Source: an uncultured Bacteroidales bacterium (GTDB lineage: Bacteria > Bacteroidota > Bacteroidia > Bacteroidales > VadinHA17). Taken from it: 36,146 nt of DNA. The DNA is taken from contig CALMRD010000185.1 in assembly GCA_937871625.1 (NCBI GenBank), positions 1 through 36,146 of the forward strand. Reading direction: 5' to 3'. Made by a program: the position numbers and the translations under genes. The notes below the pieces were generated by a model. It did no database searches. It was not told where the DNA came from and saw only the letters and a program-made list of their open reading frames with translations. Of this stretch, positions 1 to 10,421 are shown in pieces. How positions within the stretch are numbered: position 1 is the first letter of the stretch; each line of letters opens with the position of its first letter.

Positions 1-580
1 CCTCATTCTGATCCTGCTGTTGCTGATCTTCATTATTCCCGTCTTTCTTCTCATCATCCTTCTGATCCTGGTTTTGATCCTGGTTCTGCTGCTGCTGTTG
101 TTGCTGTTGTTGCTGCTGTTGTTGCTGTTGCTGTTGCAGCTGATCCTGTGCCCATGCGAGATTGTATTTGGCCTCCAGATTATCCGGATCGAGCTTCAGC
201 GAGTTGATATACGCCCTGATCCCCTCTTCATACTTCTGCTCCTTGATCAGCGAGTTGCCAAGGTTGTAGAGGCTATGTGCCTGCCTGACGGTGTCGGTCT
301 CACCTGCAACTGCTGATCTCACAAACTCATCGGAAGCCTCACCGTACCTGCCCTGTTTGTAAAGGGCATCCCCCAGGTTGAAACCTGCATCTTCAGTTGA
401 CCGCTCCTGGTCCTGTGCCCTCCGGTACATGCCTTCACTGCCGGCAAACTCACTCTTTTTGTACAGCCTGTTCCCCTTCCTGATGTATTCACGCTCTTCC
501 TGTGCTGAGAGTGAAGGAAGAAGAAGCAGGATACCCATCGCTGTCACAATGAACCTTGTTATGCCTGCCTTTATTCTCAT
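1..580 (-). CDS. batC: BatC-like tetratricopeptide repeat protein (3' end runs off window), with a polyglutamine tract
   Basis: Reading the minus strand from ATG at 580: MRIKAGITRFIVTAMGILLLLPSLSAQEEREYIRKGNRLYKKSEFAGSEGMYRRAQ...NLGDALYKQGRYGEASDEF...YNLGNSLIKEQKYEEGIRAYINSLKLDPDNLEAKYNLAWAQ: signal peptide plus TPR units, start overlapping the upstream VWA gene. Absent from the supplied ORF list because it is open at the window edge. Confidence 0.85.
   Translation of the reverse strand, partial: MRIKAGITRFIVTAMGILLLLPSLSAQEEREYIRKGNRLYKKSEFAGSEGMYRRAQDQERSTEDAGFNLGDALYKQGRYGEASDEFVRSAVAGETDTVRQAHSLYNLGNSLIKEQKYEEGIRAYINSLKLDPDNLEAKYNLAWAQDQLQQQQQQQQQQQQQQQQQNQDQNQDQKDDEKKDGNNEDQQQQDQNE
86..136 (-). 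repeat. CAG/CAA triplet tract encoding 17 consecutive Gln in BatC
   Basis: 17 in-frame ctg/ttg triplets on the + strand (CAG/CAA on the minus strand). Confidence 0.95.
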
Positions 581-1632
581 CTCTCACCCTTTTTAGAATC
601 TGATGCCACTATCCCAAGCCTCCTCAGAAGGTGACTCCTGCGGTCAGCAAGGAGAAGATCGGCAACAAGCAGCAGGAAGAGAAGCGCGGCCGGTACCAGG
701 AACTGATCATTGTATTCGGTATACATCACCGTATTCGTTTCGCTCTTCTTCATCCGGCCGATATCGTTGTAAATCTCATTCAGTCCGATGCTGCTGTTGC
801 TGGCCCTGACATAGTTACCACCCGTCACCGATGCTATCTCCCTGAGCGTTTTCTCATCGAGCTTTGAGATTACCGTATTGCCATCCCTGTCTTTCAGGTA
901 ATCGGTCCTGGCCCCTGTGATGACCGGTATAGGCGATCCCTCCGGTGAGCCAATGCCTATGGTGTGGACGGTAATGCCCTTCTCTGATGCCAGGCGGGCC
1001 TGCTCCACCGCATCATCCTCATGGTTTTCGCCATCTGTTATTATGATCAGCGCCCTGCTTTTGTCGCTCTCGGGAGTGAATGACCTCATCCCCAGCTCTA
1101 TCGCTGCGCCTATTGCCGTTCCCTGCTTTGAGACGGCATCAGGACCGGCGGAGGCGAGGAACATCTTGGCGGAGAGATAGTCATTGGTGACAGGTATCTG
1201 TGTATAGGCATCACCGGCGAAGAGTATCAGACCTATCCTGTCATTCCTGAGCTGATCAACCAGCTGGGATATGGCCTGCCTGGCCCGCTCAAGCCTTGAA
1301 GGATTAATGTCGGTAGCCAGCATTGAGTTACTGACATCCAGTGCTATAATAACCTCAACACCCTCACGCTTAACCTCCTCGAGCCTCGACCCGAACTGGG
1401 GCCTTGCCACTGTCAGGAGTGCAAGAATGAAAGCCATCAGCCTTAGGAAGAACTTTACGGTCATGCGTGCCGGCGAATAGTCTGGAGTAAGCCTTCTCAC
1501 AAGCTCAGCATCGCCGAAGCGTTCTCTGGCCAGCCTCCTTCTCCTGTTGCCTGCAGCCCATATAAGGATCATTACCGGCACCAGCAGGAGCAGGTAAAGG
1601 ATATCCGGATTGGCAAATCTGAACGTATCCAT
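577..1632 (-). CDS. batB: VWA domain-containing membrane protein (BatB-like)
   Basis: MIDAS motif ALDVSNSMLATD, IGLILFAGDAYTQIPVTND, IITDGENHE; N- and C-terminal TM segments; position in bat operon. Confidence 0.85.
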   Translation of the reverse strand: MDTFRFANPDILYLLLLVPVMILIWAAGNRRRRLARERFGDAELVRRLTPDYSPARMTVKFFLRLMAFILALLTVARPQFGSRLEEVKREGVEVIIALDVSNSMLATDINPSRLERARQAISQLVDQLRNDRIGLILFAGDAYTQIPVTNDYLSAKMFLASAGPDAVSKQGTAIGAAIELGMRSFTPESDKSRALIIITDGENHEDDAVEQARLASEKGITVHTIGIGSPEGSPIPVITGARTDYLKDRDGNTVISKLDEKTLREIASVTGGNYVRASNSSIGLNEIYNDIGRMKKSETNTVMYTEYNDQFLVPAALLFLLLVADLLLADRRSHLLRRLGIVASDSKKGER

Positions 1633-1638
1633 GGCTTG

Positions 1639-2631
1639 CTATGACATGTTTTTAAGGAAGAGATACCTGAACAGCAACTCCAGTGTGAGTATAATCGCCG
1701 CTGCAAGTGCCCACGGCATGAATACCTCCTCACGTCTGCTATGTTCCCGGGTCTCTATCTTCGATTTCTCAAGCTTGTCTATCTCGCCGTAAACCTGCTG
1801 AAGACTGGTGTTGTCAACAGCCCTGAAATACCTGCCGCCGGTAAGGTCAGCTATCTCTTTCAGCAACTCCTCATCTATCTCCACCTGCATCTTCTGGTAA
1901 CGCGTACCAAAGGGAGTTTGCACAGGGTAATCGGCGTAACCCCTGCTTCCTACGCCGATGGTATATACTCTTATGCCGAAGGTGTGTGCTATTTCGGCAG
2001 CCGTCATCGGGTCTATTGATCCCATATTGTTCACCCCGTCGGTGAGCAGGATGATGACCTTGCTGATTGCATCCGAGTCCTTGATCCGGTTGATGGCCGT
2101 CGCCAATCCTACACCTATGGCCGTACCGTCCTCTATCATGCCGCTTTTGATCTCCCTAAGAAGGTTTATCAGCACGGCATGATCAGTGGTCAGCGGGCAC
2201 TGGGTAAAGCTCTCACCGCTGAATACAGTAAGCCCTATACGGTCATAGGGCCTGCCACTGATAAACTCGGTGGCAACATTCTTGGAAGCCTCCAGCCTGT
2301 CAGGAGTGAAGTCGCGCGCCAGCATAGAGCCTGAGACGTCAAGAGCCATTACAATATCAATCCCTTCGGTGGTGGAACTCTGCCATTTATCGACATTCTG
2401 AGGCCTGGCAATGACGATGATCACCAGTGCGATGACCGCCAGTCGCATGGCAAACAGAATATGTCTGAGCCAGTGGCGGAAGGTGTTGCGTCTCCCGGTA
2501 AAAAAACCGGCGGAAGAGAGCTTCAATGCTGCATGTGACCTGTTATGGCGGTAGATATAATATGCCAGCAGCAGCGGTATGACAAGCAGAAACCAGAGGA
2601 ACCATCCGTTTTCAAAGACGATGTTACGCAT
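1639..2631 (-). CDS. batA: VWA domain-containing membrane protein (BatA-like)
   Basis: MIDAS motif ALDVSGSMLARD, LLTDGVNN; likely start MRNIVFENGW at 2631 overlapping the upstream stop (ORF track start 2694 is upstream). Confidence 0.85.
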   Translation of the reverse strand: MRNIVFENGWFLWFLLVIPLLLAYYIYRHNRSHAALKLSSAGFFTGRRNTFRHWLRHILFAMRLAVIALVIIVIARPQNVDKWQSSTTEGIDIVMALDVSGSMLARDFTPDRLEASKNVATEFISGRPYDRIGLTVFSGESFTQCPLTTDHAVLINLLREIKSGMIEDGTAIGVGLATAINRIKDSDAISKVIILLTDGVNNMGSIDPMTAAEIAHTFGIRVYTIGVGSRGYADYPVQTPFGTRYQKMQVEIDEELLKEIADLTGGRYFRAVDNTSLQQVYGEIDKLEKSKIETREHSRREEVFMPWALAAAIILTLELLFRYLFLKNMS

Positions 2632-3592
2632 GTCTGCCTCCTTCCCCTGCCGTCTCTCCGGCACTCTCTTCAGCCTCTTTTGTCTCTTCGACAAATTTCA
2701 GGGCATCTTCGTAACATCTCTCATGCAGGCTGCTCTCAGGAACATATTTGGCAAATTTCACCATATCTGAGAGAGAGAGTATCTCTTTTACGACTGACAT
2801 TTGCGGGCCGGTAGTCACTGCCGCTCTTTGCAGCATCCGTACGGTTTCGTCAGTGGTCAGTTCGGGGGAACTGATGCCATAACGGTTATCGATGTAACGG
2901 CGCAGGATATCGGACAACCGCGAATAGTATTCCTTTACCTCTCCCCTCTGCCAAAGTTCTTCGGATCTCAGAACCGACAGCTCCCGCAGTGCAATAATGT
3001 GGGCCGGCTCCGGAGGAGGGAGTGGCCTGACAAACCTCCTCAATGGATTTCTCGGCAGAAAGCGGGCCAGAAGCCAGAGCAGCCCTGCCGCCACCACGGC
3101 TATCACAAGCCATGGCACTATCTCCGCAAAGGTCACCGGAGCCCGGCGGGGAGGGATGATGTCGAATATGACATCGGTACTGTCAGGAGGGGTGACATCG
3201 GGACGCAGGACCCTGAGGGTTGAATTTTCCGAATAGTACCTGAGAAGGGTATCCCCGGAGGCTACCTCCGCATAGAACGGGGGTATATTGTATGTTCCCG
3301 AATCGAATGCCGTGATAAGATACCTGTCGGAGATAACGATTTTCCCGGCTGGCCCGGCTGTACTGTCCCTGGGGCTTCTGCGCAGGATAACGATCTTCCC
3401 GGCGAGGGTGTCTCCTGCTTCGCTCAGACCTGCCACCATGCCATCAGGAATCACCGCCGAGACGGTAAACCCGGTCTGGTCACCAATTAGAATCGCCGTA
3501 GTGTCAGGCGCAGAGGTTACCGTCACCTCCTGGGCAGATGCCGCAACAAGCAACAGAAATAAGGCTGATATGAGCGTTAAAATCCTTCTCAT
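2624..3592 (-). CDS. Membrane protein of the Bat operon (BatD/DUF4381-like), signal peptide plus one TM
   Basis: Signal peptide MRRILTLISALFLLLVAASAQ, central TM VPWLVIAVVAAGLLWLLARF, position between DUF58 and BatA. Confidence 0.65.
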   Translation of the reverse strand: MRRILTLISALFLLLVAASAQEVTVTSAPDTTAILIGDQTGFTVSAVIPDGMVAGLSEAGDTLAGKIVILRRSPRDSTAGPAGKIVISDRYLITAFDSGTYNIPPFYAEVASGDTLLRYYSENSTLRVLRPDVTPPDSTDVIFDIIPPRRAPVTFAEIVPWLVIAVVAAGLLWLLARFLPRNPLRRFVRPLPPPEPAHIIALRELSVLRSEELWQRGEVKEYYSRLSDILRRYIDNRYGISSPELTTDETVRMLQRAAVTTGPQMSVVKEILSLSDMVKFAKYVPESSLHERCYEDALKFVEETKEAEESAGETAGEGGRHA

Positions 3593-3595
3593 GCC

Positions 3596-4459
3596 TTACC
3601 TGTGTTTGAAGAGTGAAATCAGGGGCTTGATGTAGTCATCACCGGTAGTAACGGTGGCCACATCCACCCCGCAGTTTACAAACGCATTGCTGACCGTCTC
3701 GTCATGCCTCTTCCACCGTCCGGCATACTCACTTCTTATGCGGGCAGAAGAGGTGTCAATCCAATCCTCCCTTCCCGTCTCCGGGTCAGCAACCTTTACA
3801 AACCCGATGTCAGGCATCTCCCTCTCCCTCCTGTCACTGATACGCAGGGCCACAACATCATGCTTGCCCGATGCAATGCGCAGTGACTCGGTGAAGGGTG
3901 GTGCCATGAAGTCGGAGAGGATAAATGCCGTACATCGTTTCCTGATGACATTTGTAAGATACCTCAGGGGTTCTGAAAGGGATGTGCCTGGGCCGGCAGG
4001 TTCATAACTAAGCAACTCCCTGATAATGCGCAGCATGTGCGCCCTTCCTTTCTTGGGGGGTATGTACTTCTCAACACTGTCGGAGAAGAGCATCAGTCCC
4101 ACCTTGTCATTATTGGCAATTACCGAATATGCCAGCACTGCCGCTATCTCTGTCATCAGCTCTCTCTTCGTTGAAGCTGCTGTCCCGAAATCACCGGAGC
4201 GGCTGACATCTACGAGCAGCATGACGGTCAGCTCTCGTTCTTCTTCGAATATCTTTACGTAGGGATGGCCTAACCGGGCGGTAACGTTCCAGTCGATATT
4301 ACGGATGTCATCCCCGAACTGGTACTCGCGTACTTCGCTGAAAGCCATTCCCCTGCCGCGAAAGGCACTGTGATACTCACCGGCAAAAATCTGCCTGGTA
4401 AGACCCCTCGACCTTATCTCGATCTTTCTTACTTTCTTAAGCAGCTCTGTCGTTTCCAC
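3596..4459 (-). CDS. DUF58 domain-containing protein
   Basis: RSRGLTRQIFAGEYHSAFRGRGMAFSEVREYQFGDDIRNIDWNVTAR is the DUF58 signature. Likely GTG start (VETTELLKKVRKIEI) at 4459; the ORF track start 4513 is upstream. Confidence 0.9.
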   Translation of the reverse strand: METTELLKKVRKIEIRSRGLTRQIFAGEYHSAFRGRGMAFSEVREYQFGDDIRNIDWNVTARLGHPYVKIFEEERELTVMLLVDVSRSGDFGTAASTKRELMTEIAAVLAYSVIANNDKVGLMLFSDSVEKYIPPKKGRAHMLRIIRELLSYEPAGPGTSLSEPLRYLTNVIRKRCTAFILSDFMAPPFTESLRIASGKHDVVALRISDRREREMPDIGFVKVADPETGREDWIDTSSARIRSEYAGRWKRHDETVSNAFVNCGVDVATVTTGDDYIKPLISLFKHR

Positions 4460-4877
4460 TTTTCCCTCTCTTCCTTGCCCTCTCCCAGGTGACGGTAAAA
4501 AAGTAATCGTCACGTTTGAGACTGATATCTATCCTCTCGCTTTTCTTCGTGTAGCTCCACATGTTGAGTTCGCCGGGCTGATAGAGCTCATTCAGCTCCC
4601 TGATCCTGCTGTCGTAACGGCTGTTGGCACATGTTATCCTTGCCCCTTTACAAATCCCATTCTCATCAAGGAAAATAACCCAGGTCTCCTGATTGTCCTT
4701 CGACAGATACTTCAGATACCTTACACTGCTGTTTCTGATGTCACTCTGCAGCACCAGCCCCGGGTGTTCCATATTCATTACCTGCATGATATCACGCTCA
4801 TGCAGGCCTATGAATCCCTGTGATTTCAGGGACAGGAAGCAGAAAAACAGGAGTGTTAACAGCAGTATCCTTTTCAT
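4437..4877 (-). CDS. Secreted hypothetical protein (146 aa) in Bat operon
   Basis: Signal peptide MKRILLLTLLFFCFLSLKSQG, contiguous with moxR and DUF58 genes. Confidence 0.7.
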   Translation of the reverse strand: MKRILLLTLLFFCFLSLKSQGFIGLHERDIMQVMNMEHPGLVLQSDIRNSSVRYLKYLSKDNQETWVIFLDENGICKGARITCANSRYDSRIRELNELYQPGELNMWSYTKKSERIDISLKRDDYFFTVTWERARKRGKSGNDRAA

Positions 4878-4882
4878 TGTTT

Positions 4883-5878
4883 CTACGGCACTTCAACGGT
4901 ATTGAGGATCTCGGAAATTATATTGTCCTGTGTAATGTTCTCTGCCTCTGCCTCATAGGTTAGGCCTATGCGGTGTCTGAGCACATCTGCGCAAAGAAAT
5001 CTCACATCTTCAGGCACCACGAAGCCTCTTCTCCTGATGAAGGCGTAGGCCTTGGCAGCCATGGCAAGGTTGATGCCGGCCCTGGGGGATGCCCCGTATG
5101 AAATGAGGGGGGAGAACTTATCCAGTCCGAATTTCTCCGGGTTGCGCGTCGCAAAAACAATGTCGAGGATGTAGTTCTCGATCTTCTCATCCAGGTAGAC
5201 CTCCTTAACCACAGCGCGTGCTCTCAGAATATCATCAGGCTTCAGTATGGTATTGGCCGTGGGGAACTGACTGGCGAGGTTCTCGCGGATGATCATGCGC
5301 TCCTCCTCCTTGTCGGGATATGTAATAACTACCTTGAGCATGAATCTGTCGACCTGTGCCTCGGGCAGCGGGTAGGTTCCCTCCTGTTCTATGGGGTTCT
5401 GCGTAGCCAGCACCATGAAGGGCTCATCAAGCTTATAGGTATGCTCACCGATGGTTACCTGACGCTCCTGCATGGCCTCAAGCAGGGCGCTCTGCACCTT
5501 GGCAGGCGACCTGTTGATCTCATCGGCAAGAATGAAATTGGCAAAAATCGGTCTCTTGCGTACAATGAATTCCTCCTTCTTCTGGCTGTATATCATCGTC
5601 CCGATGAGGTCAGCAGGAAGCAGGTCGGGAGTGAACTGTATCCGGCTGAATTTCGTGTCGATGATCGATGCCAGAGTCTTGATGGCAAGCGTCTTTGCCA
5701 GTCCCGGCACACCCTCAAGCAGTATATGACCGTTTGATAACAGGCCAATAAGCAATGAGTCAGTCAGGTGACGCTGCCCGACAATCACCTTGTTAATCTC
5801 CTGCCTGACAAGGTCAACAAAGGCACTCTCCCTTTCAATCTTCTCATTCAGGAGCCTGATATCGGTTGTGTGTTCCAT
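4883..5878 (-). CDS. moxR: MoxR-family AAA+ ATPase
   Basis: GHILLEGVPGLAKTLAIKTLA (Walker A), FILADEINRSPAKVQSALLEAMQERQVTIG, ATQNPIEQEGTYPLPEAQVDRF. Confidence 0.95.
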   Translation of the reverse strand: MEHTTDIRLLNEKIERESAFVDLVRQEINKVIVGQRHLTDSLLIGLLSNGHILLEGVPGLAKTLAIKTLASIIDTKFSRIQFTPDLLPADLIGTMIYSQKKEEFIVRKRPIFANFILADEINRSPAKVQSALLEAMQERQVTIGEHTYKLDEPFMVLATQNPIEQEGTYPLPEAQVDRFMLKVVITYPDKEEERMIIRENLASQFPTANTILKPDDILRARAVVKEVYLDEKIENYILDIVFATRNPEKFGLDKFSPLISYGASPRAGINLAMAAKAYAFIRRRGFVVPEDVRFLCADVLRHRIGLTYEAEAENITQDNIISEILNTVEVP

Positions 5879-5968
5879 TTTGAATAGTGTTGTTTATCTC
5901 CGCGAAAAAATATCCGCAAAGATCATTTCTGATATTAAAAATCCTTGTTAAAGGTTGTTAAAGTAGTG

Positions 5969-7132
5969 TTAAAGCTTTTTCCCAAACCCGCAGTGACTGA
6001 AGAGTCTCACAGTTATTATCAGCACAATGGGTATTAATGCCGGATTGATCCCCTGGCCGGCGATGAGTGACACCGGAAGCCATGAGAGAGAGATGAAAAA
6101 AGCTATCCTGTTCAGCAGCAGTGCTTTCCTTCCGGTAAAGAGATACACGAACAGCACCGGGATCAGGATATTTATCCCAAGGAAAAGGAGGTTGAAATGG
6201 AGTGCGTCATGTTCGGAAAGGAGGTTGGTAAAAACCAGTAGCAGGGCAATGACAGCATAGATAAAATAGATCACAAAATCAGCCGCTTTCTCCAGCTTTG
6301 GCCTCCTGAGAACGAATGTCAACAAGAGAACGATGAGCAGCAGAAGCCAGAAAACAGTCTGCGGTACCCATGCTTTTGCTGTCGGCCTGTCAGATTCAGA
6401 GAAATCGGCAACAACCTCAGCGGGTCCTGTCAGAGCTTCTTCAACCCCATCATGGACAATGACTGTACTCAGCATGTTGTTCATCAGATGGTCCGGAAGG
6501 AACATTTCATCATAGGGTGTGGCCTTTCTGTCTGCCTGCAGCCCCAGCAGCATGTCAGCACCCAGGTCGAGCCACGGCAGAACCTTCTGTTTGGGATCTA
6601 CAAGTCTTCGAAAACTCTGCTGTCTCTTCCTCTCCTTCCCGGGAAATATGACGGTGTCCGTCGCGGCAGCTGCTAATATATCACGCACGCGTGTGGCACA
6701 GTTGTCGAAGAAGAAGTCATACCTGTACTTCACATTTTCAGGCTTCAGGTTCTCATTTATCAGTGCGAAGAGTCTCTCCTTCTCCGCTTCGGTCAGGTTC
6801 AGTTTCTGAGACCATACTGACCGTCCTTCGGAGACGTACTCCACCAGAAAATCCTCGTAGCCGTAAGCACCGAGCATGTAGTCAAGCCTTCCCTTGGCAA
6901 ACCGGTAGACGAAATTAGGGGTTGAGAAGTCAAAAATACCCCAGTTATAGACCCTGTCAATGGTGGTGCCCCGGACGGCAACACGCAGCGCCGTATGGCC
7001 GTATATCGAGTAGCTCTCCGTACCCGGAGCGCAGGTAATGATATATACATCCGTGCTGTCATAAACAGTTGCACCCGCTGGCCTGAACTGTAGCAGCAGA
7101 AGTGCGGCAACAACAAAAATGATCTTCTTCAT
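5969..7132 (-). CDS. DUF4105 domain-containing membrane protein
   Basis: VYIITCAPGTESYSIYGHTALRV...YNWGIFDFSTPNFVYRFAKGRLDYMLGAYGYEDFLVEY typical of DUF4105, followed by C-terminal TM helices. Confidence 0.85.
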   Translation of the reverse strand: MKKIIFVVAALLLLQFRPAGATVYDSTDVYIITCAPGTESYSIYGHTALRVAVRGTTIDRVYNWGIFDFSTPNFVYRFAKGRLDYMLGAYGYEDFLVEYVSEGRSVWSQKLNLTEAEKERLFALINENLKPENVKYRYDFFFDNCATRVRDILAAAATDTVIFPGKERKRQQSFRRLVDPKQKVLPWLDLGADMLLGLQADRKATPYDEMFLPDHLMNNMLSTVIVHDGVEEALTGPAEVVADFSESDRPTAKAWVPQTVFWLLLLIVLLLTFVLRRPKLEKAADFVIYFIYAVIALLLVFTNLLSEHDALHFNLLFLGINILIPVLFVYLFTGRKALLLNRIAFFISLSWLPVSLIAGQGINPALIPIVLIITVRLFSHCGFGKKL

Positions 7133-7242
7133 GCCTCTGATTTGAGGCGTAAACCTACTTAAAATTCCGGGATAAAAAAATGGTAAAATAATAGTAATCA
7201 GGAGGGCATCGCAATCTATCAGTAGCCTTTCTGCATCTGCAA

Positions 7243-8622
7243 CTATTTCTGCTGTCTGAGCTTTTCCAGAATCCGTTGTGCGTTTTTGTTTGCAGGATTG
7301 AGTGACAGTGACTTTTCATAGTTTGCAATCGCCAGCTCACTGTTGCCAGCCACCATGAAGCCTTCACCAAGGCTGTCATATGCCCTGTATGAAGATGGAA
7401 ACAGGTTGGCATTCAGCATGAAAAGCCTGAGAGCATTCTCAATGCCGTCATGGGTGCGCATGAAGGTGTACCCGTACTTGTTTATAGCTTTCTCACATAG
7501 ATCGTCGGCCTGTTCCCCCTGTTGCATCATCTCATCGGCAAGCCTCCTGAATTCAGTGGTATCATTTCTGGCCAGGGCAAGCCTGAGATTCTGATGTGGC
7601 GAGATCTTCTCCGGCAGCGAAGGCTCCTTTATCTTCATCCCCTCATCTGCCATTGAGTTGTAGATACTGATGAAGCTGAGAGGGCCGGCGCACATTGCTT
7701 CTACCAGAGCTTCCCGTCCCATCCTTTGATCAATGAGCCACGCCATATAACCTCCGGCAATGTAGAAGGATCTCTCTATGATCCCTGTTTGCCATGCCAC
7801 CTTCCTGGTGCTGTCAGAAGAGAGGTATTCTGCCTGTTCGAAGAGGTTATCCACTTTTTCAATGTTCCTCCTCACCTGCTCAGGGTCTTGCATCATCCTG
7901 TAGTCAGGCACGAAATCGTTTGGAAAAAAATCACGTGCTGAAAATGAGACATATGTAGCCATGCCTTCATTGAGGAGAAAGCTCAGAACGAAATCCAGTG
8001 ATTCATTTTCAAGCTCATATTCGGTTCGGTATGCAATTGTATTCGCAAAACCGCAGTGATATACCTCATGGGTAATGATATTCATTATTACTGAGGGATC
8101 ACCGTTAAAGCGAGGTGAGTTGACGTTCATCAAAATCCCTCCCGGATAGGCAAAAGCAGCAGGTTTTATATCAGAGATGAGGTAGACGGGTACTTTGACG
8201 GGGGGAGCATCTGCCGGAAGAAAAGAGCTGATATGCTGAATTCCTCTTTCCATCAGGACCGGTTTCAGTTCCGCGATGCCCCTGACCGTCCGCAGAGCCG
8301 GCTGTTCGTTTGCCTCCGACTCCGTAAGGGCAGCTATCTCTCCGGCCCTTGCTTTCCATTCTTCCATTTCCAGTGGAACGCGGTTGTTATTATGGTATTG
8401 GATGGTCAGCCGGTAGCCCTGGTTGCTGTTCCAGAATGAATCAACATCACGTAATACCTCATGCGGCTGATGATACAGTATCTCCACTGCTGAGACATCA
8501 AAGTTGATCTCGGTACCCTTGCAGAATTGCGACCTTTCGTCACCTTCGGAAGTCCGGATCTGAGAAGATGCTGGCTTTATCCCGAATGCCAGAAGGATGA
8601 ACAGAAGACACCGCGTTTTCAT
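7243..8622 (-). CDS. Putative Zn-dependent protease (DUF5700-like) with C-terminal TPR
   Basis: IITHEVYHCGF...LLNEGMATY gluzincin-type HExxH plus downstream Glu; C-terminal TPR-like SLGEGFMVAGNSELAIANYEKSLSLNPANKNA. Likely start MKTRCLLFILLAFG at 8622 (ORF track start 8757). Confidence 0.75.
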   Translation of the reverse strand: MKTRCLLFILLAFGIKPASSQIRTSEGDERSQFCKGTEINFDVSAVEILYHQPHEVLRDVDSFWNSNQGYRLTIQYHNNNRVPLEMEEWKARAGEIAALTESEANEQPALRTVRGIAELKPVLMERGIQHISSFLPADAPPVKVPVYLISDIKPAAFAYPGGILMNVNSPRFNGDPSVIMNIITHEVYHCGFANTIAYRTEYELENESLDFVLSFLLNEGMATYVSFSARDFFPNDFVPDYRMMQDPEQVRRNIEKVDNLFEQAEYLSSDSTRKVAWQTGIIERSFYIAGGYMAWLIDQRMGREALVEAMCAGPLSFISIYNSMADEGMKIKEPSLPEKISPHQNLRLALARNDTTEFRRLADEMMQQGEQADDLCEKAINKYGYTFMRTHDGIENALRLFMLNANLFPSSYRAYDSLGEGFMVAGNSELAIANYEKSLSLNPANKNAQRILEKLRQQK

Positions 8623-8772
8623 TTCTCTGTAATTTACTGAAAAGACACTGGATATGCCATATTCGCTGCATGACCGGAGGCCAATAAAAAGGTCAGATTC
8701 AGGATTTATCAACCTGTTTTCGAGAAAAATAGTCAGGGACACAGCTCCTTCCGGCAACTGCAGAGGAAATCG

Positions 8773-10278
8773 TCAGGAGTGATCATCTTCAGCCCATGCG
8801 GTAGCGGCCCTGACAGCACGGTGCCAGCCGTTCAGAAGAATGCCGGTCTCACCTGGTTTCATTAACGGTGAAAAAGTCCTGTCAACCTGCCATTGACTCT
8901 TAATATCGTCAATGCTTTTCCAGTAACCCGTGGCCAGTCCCGCCAGGTAAGCTGCACCCAGGGCAGTGGTCTCCGTTATTCTCGGACGCACAACGTCAGA
9001 CTGAAGGATATCAGCCTGGAACTGCAGTAAAAGATTATTGGCCGTTACGCCGCCGTCAACCCTTAACTCCCTTATTGTCAATTCAGAGTCATTCTGCATC
9101 GCAAGTAACACATCATGTGTCTGGTAAGCGATGCTCTCGAGTGCTGCGCGGGCAATATGTGCAGCGGTGGTGCCACGCGTGAGTCCGGTGATCGTTCCCC
9201 TGGCATCCTGGTTCCAATGCGGAGCACCAAGGCCGGCAAAGGCGGGGACGAAATATACACCCTCACTGCCATGAACACCGGAGGCTAACTCTTCCACCTC
9301 CCCGGAGCCTCTGATGATTCCCAGTCCGTCGCGAAGCCATTGCACGACGGCACCGGCAATAAAGATGCTGCCTTCAAGAGCATAATCAGTCCTGTCTCCG
9401 ATCTTCCATGCCACCGTGGTAAGAAGCCTGTTGCCGGATATTACCGGGGCAGGACCGGTATTCATCATCATAAAGCAGCCGGTGCCGTAGGTATTCTTGA
9501 CCATACCCTGCTCAATGCACATCTGACCGAAGAGAGCCGCCTGCTGGTCGCCCGCTGCTCCGGCGATGGGTACCGGTGAGGAGTATATCCCTTCGGTATG
9601 GCCCAGGATTTCACTGGAGGAGTGCACCTCAGGAAGCAGTGATACAGGAATATTGAAGATACGAAGCAGCTCATCGTCCCATTCCAGTGTATGTATGTTA
9701 AACAACATTGTGCGCGAAGCATTGGTGACATCAGTGACATGGAGCCTGCCGGCAGTAAGGTTCCATATAAGCCAGCTGTCAACGGTGCCAAAGGCCAGCT
9801 CTCCCCTGTCGGCCATACTCCGGGCTCCGGGAATATTGTCAAGTATCCATCTTAACTTCGTGGCAGAAAAATAGGAGTCGATGATGAGCCCGGTCCTGCT
9901 GGCGATTACTTCAGCAAGACCCTCCCTCCTAAGCTGATCACAGTACTCTGATGTACGCCTGTCCTGCCATACGATGGCGTTGCAGAGAGGCTTGCCGCTC
10001 TGCCTGCTCCAGACAATAGTGGTCTCGCGCTGGTTGGTAATGCCTATGGCCGCGATGTGTGAGCTGTCGATACCAGCCCTGGCAAGAGCCTCGGCAGCAA
10101 CACCTGCCTGCGATGACCATATCTCATCCGGATCATGCTCAACCCGCCCCGGATGCGGAAATATCTGTGTGAACTCTTTCCTGGCCGATGCTACCGGTAT
10201 GCCCATATGGTCGAAGACTATCGCCCGGGAACTTGTTGTGCCCTGATCCAGCGCAAGAATATATTTATCCATAGTCAC
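8773..10278 (-). CDS. glpK: Glycerol kinase
   Basis: [86 protein letters not shown]. Confidence 0.97.
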   Translation of the reverse strand: MTMDKYILALDQGTTSSRAIVFDHMGIPVASARKEFTQIFPHPGRVEHDPDEIWSSQAGVAAEALARAGIDSSHIAAIGITNQRETTIVWSRQSGKPLCNAIVWQDRRTSEYCDQLRREGLAEVIASRTGLIIDSYFSATKLRWILDNIPGARSMADRGELAFGTVDSWLIWNLTAGRLHVTDVTNASRTMLFNIHTLEWDDELLRIFNIPVSLLPEVHSSSEILGHTEGIYSSPVPIAGAAGDQQAALFGQMCIEQGMVKNTYGTGCFMMMNTGPAPVISGNRLLTTVAWKIGDRTDYALEGSIFIAGAVVQWLRDGLGIIRGSGEVEELASGVHGSEGVYFVPAFAGLGAPHWNQDARGTITGLTRGTTAAHIARAALESIAYQTHDVLLAMQNDSELTIRELRVDGGVTANNLLLQFQADILQSDVVRPRITETTALGAAYLAGLATGYWKSIDDIKSQWQVDRTFSPLMKPGETGILLNGWHRAVRAATAWAEDDHS

Positions 10279-10421
10279 GGTATTTAAATAATCTCCAGAG
10301 ACTCCTGAATGATCTCCACAAAATAACTCTTTTTAATGGCTGATCCAAACAGGCAAGGGGAAAGTGTTTAGGCCGAATGTCAGAATAAAGAATTAATTTT
10401 ACATAAGAAAAGTACACTTAC

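Noticed and set aside
20-316. + strand ORF with poly-leucine stretch
   Set aside because: Antisense reading of the CAG/CAA (polyQ) tract of BatC; the minus strand has signal peptide, TPRs and operon context.
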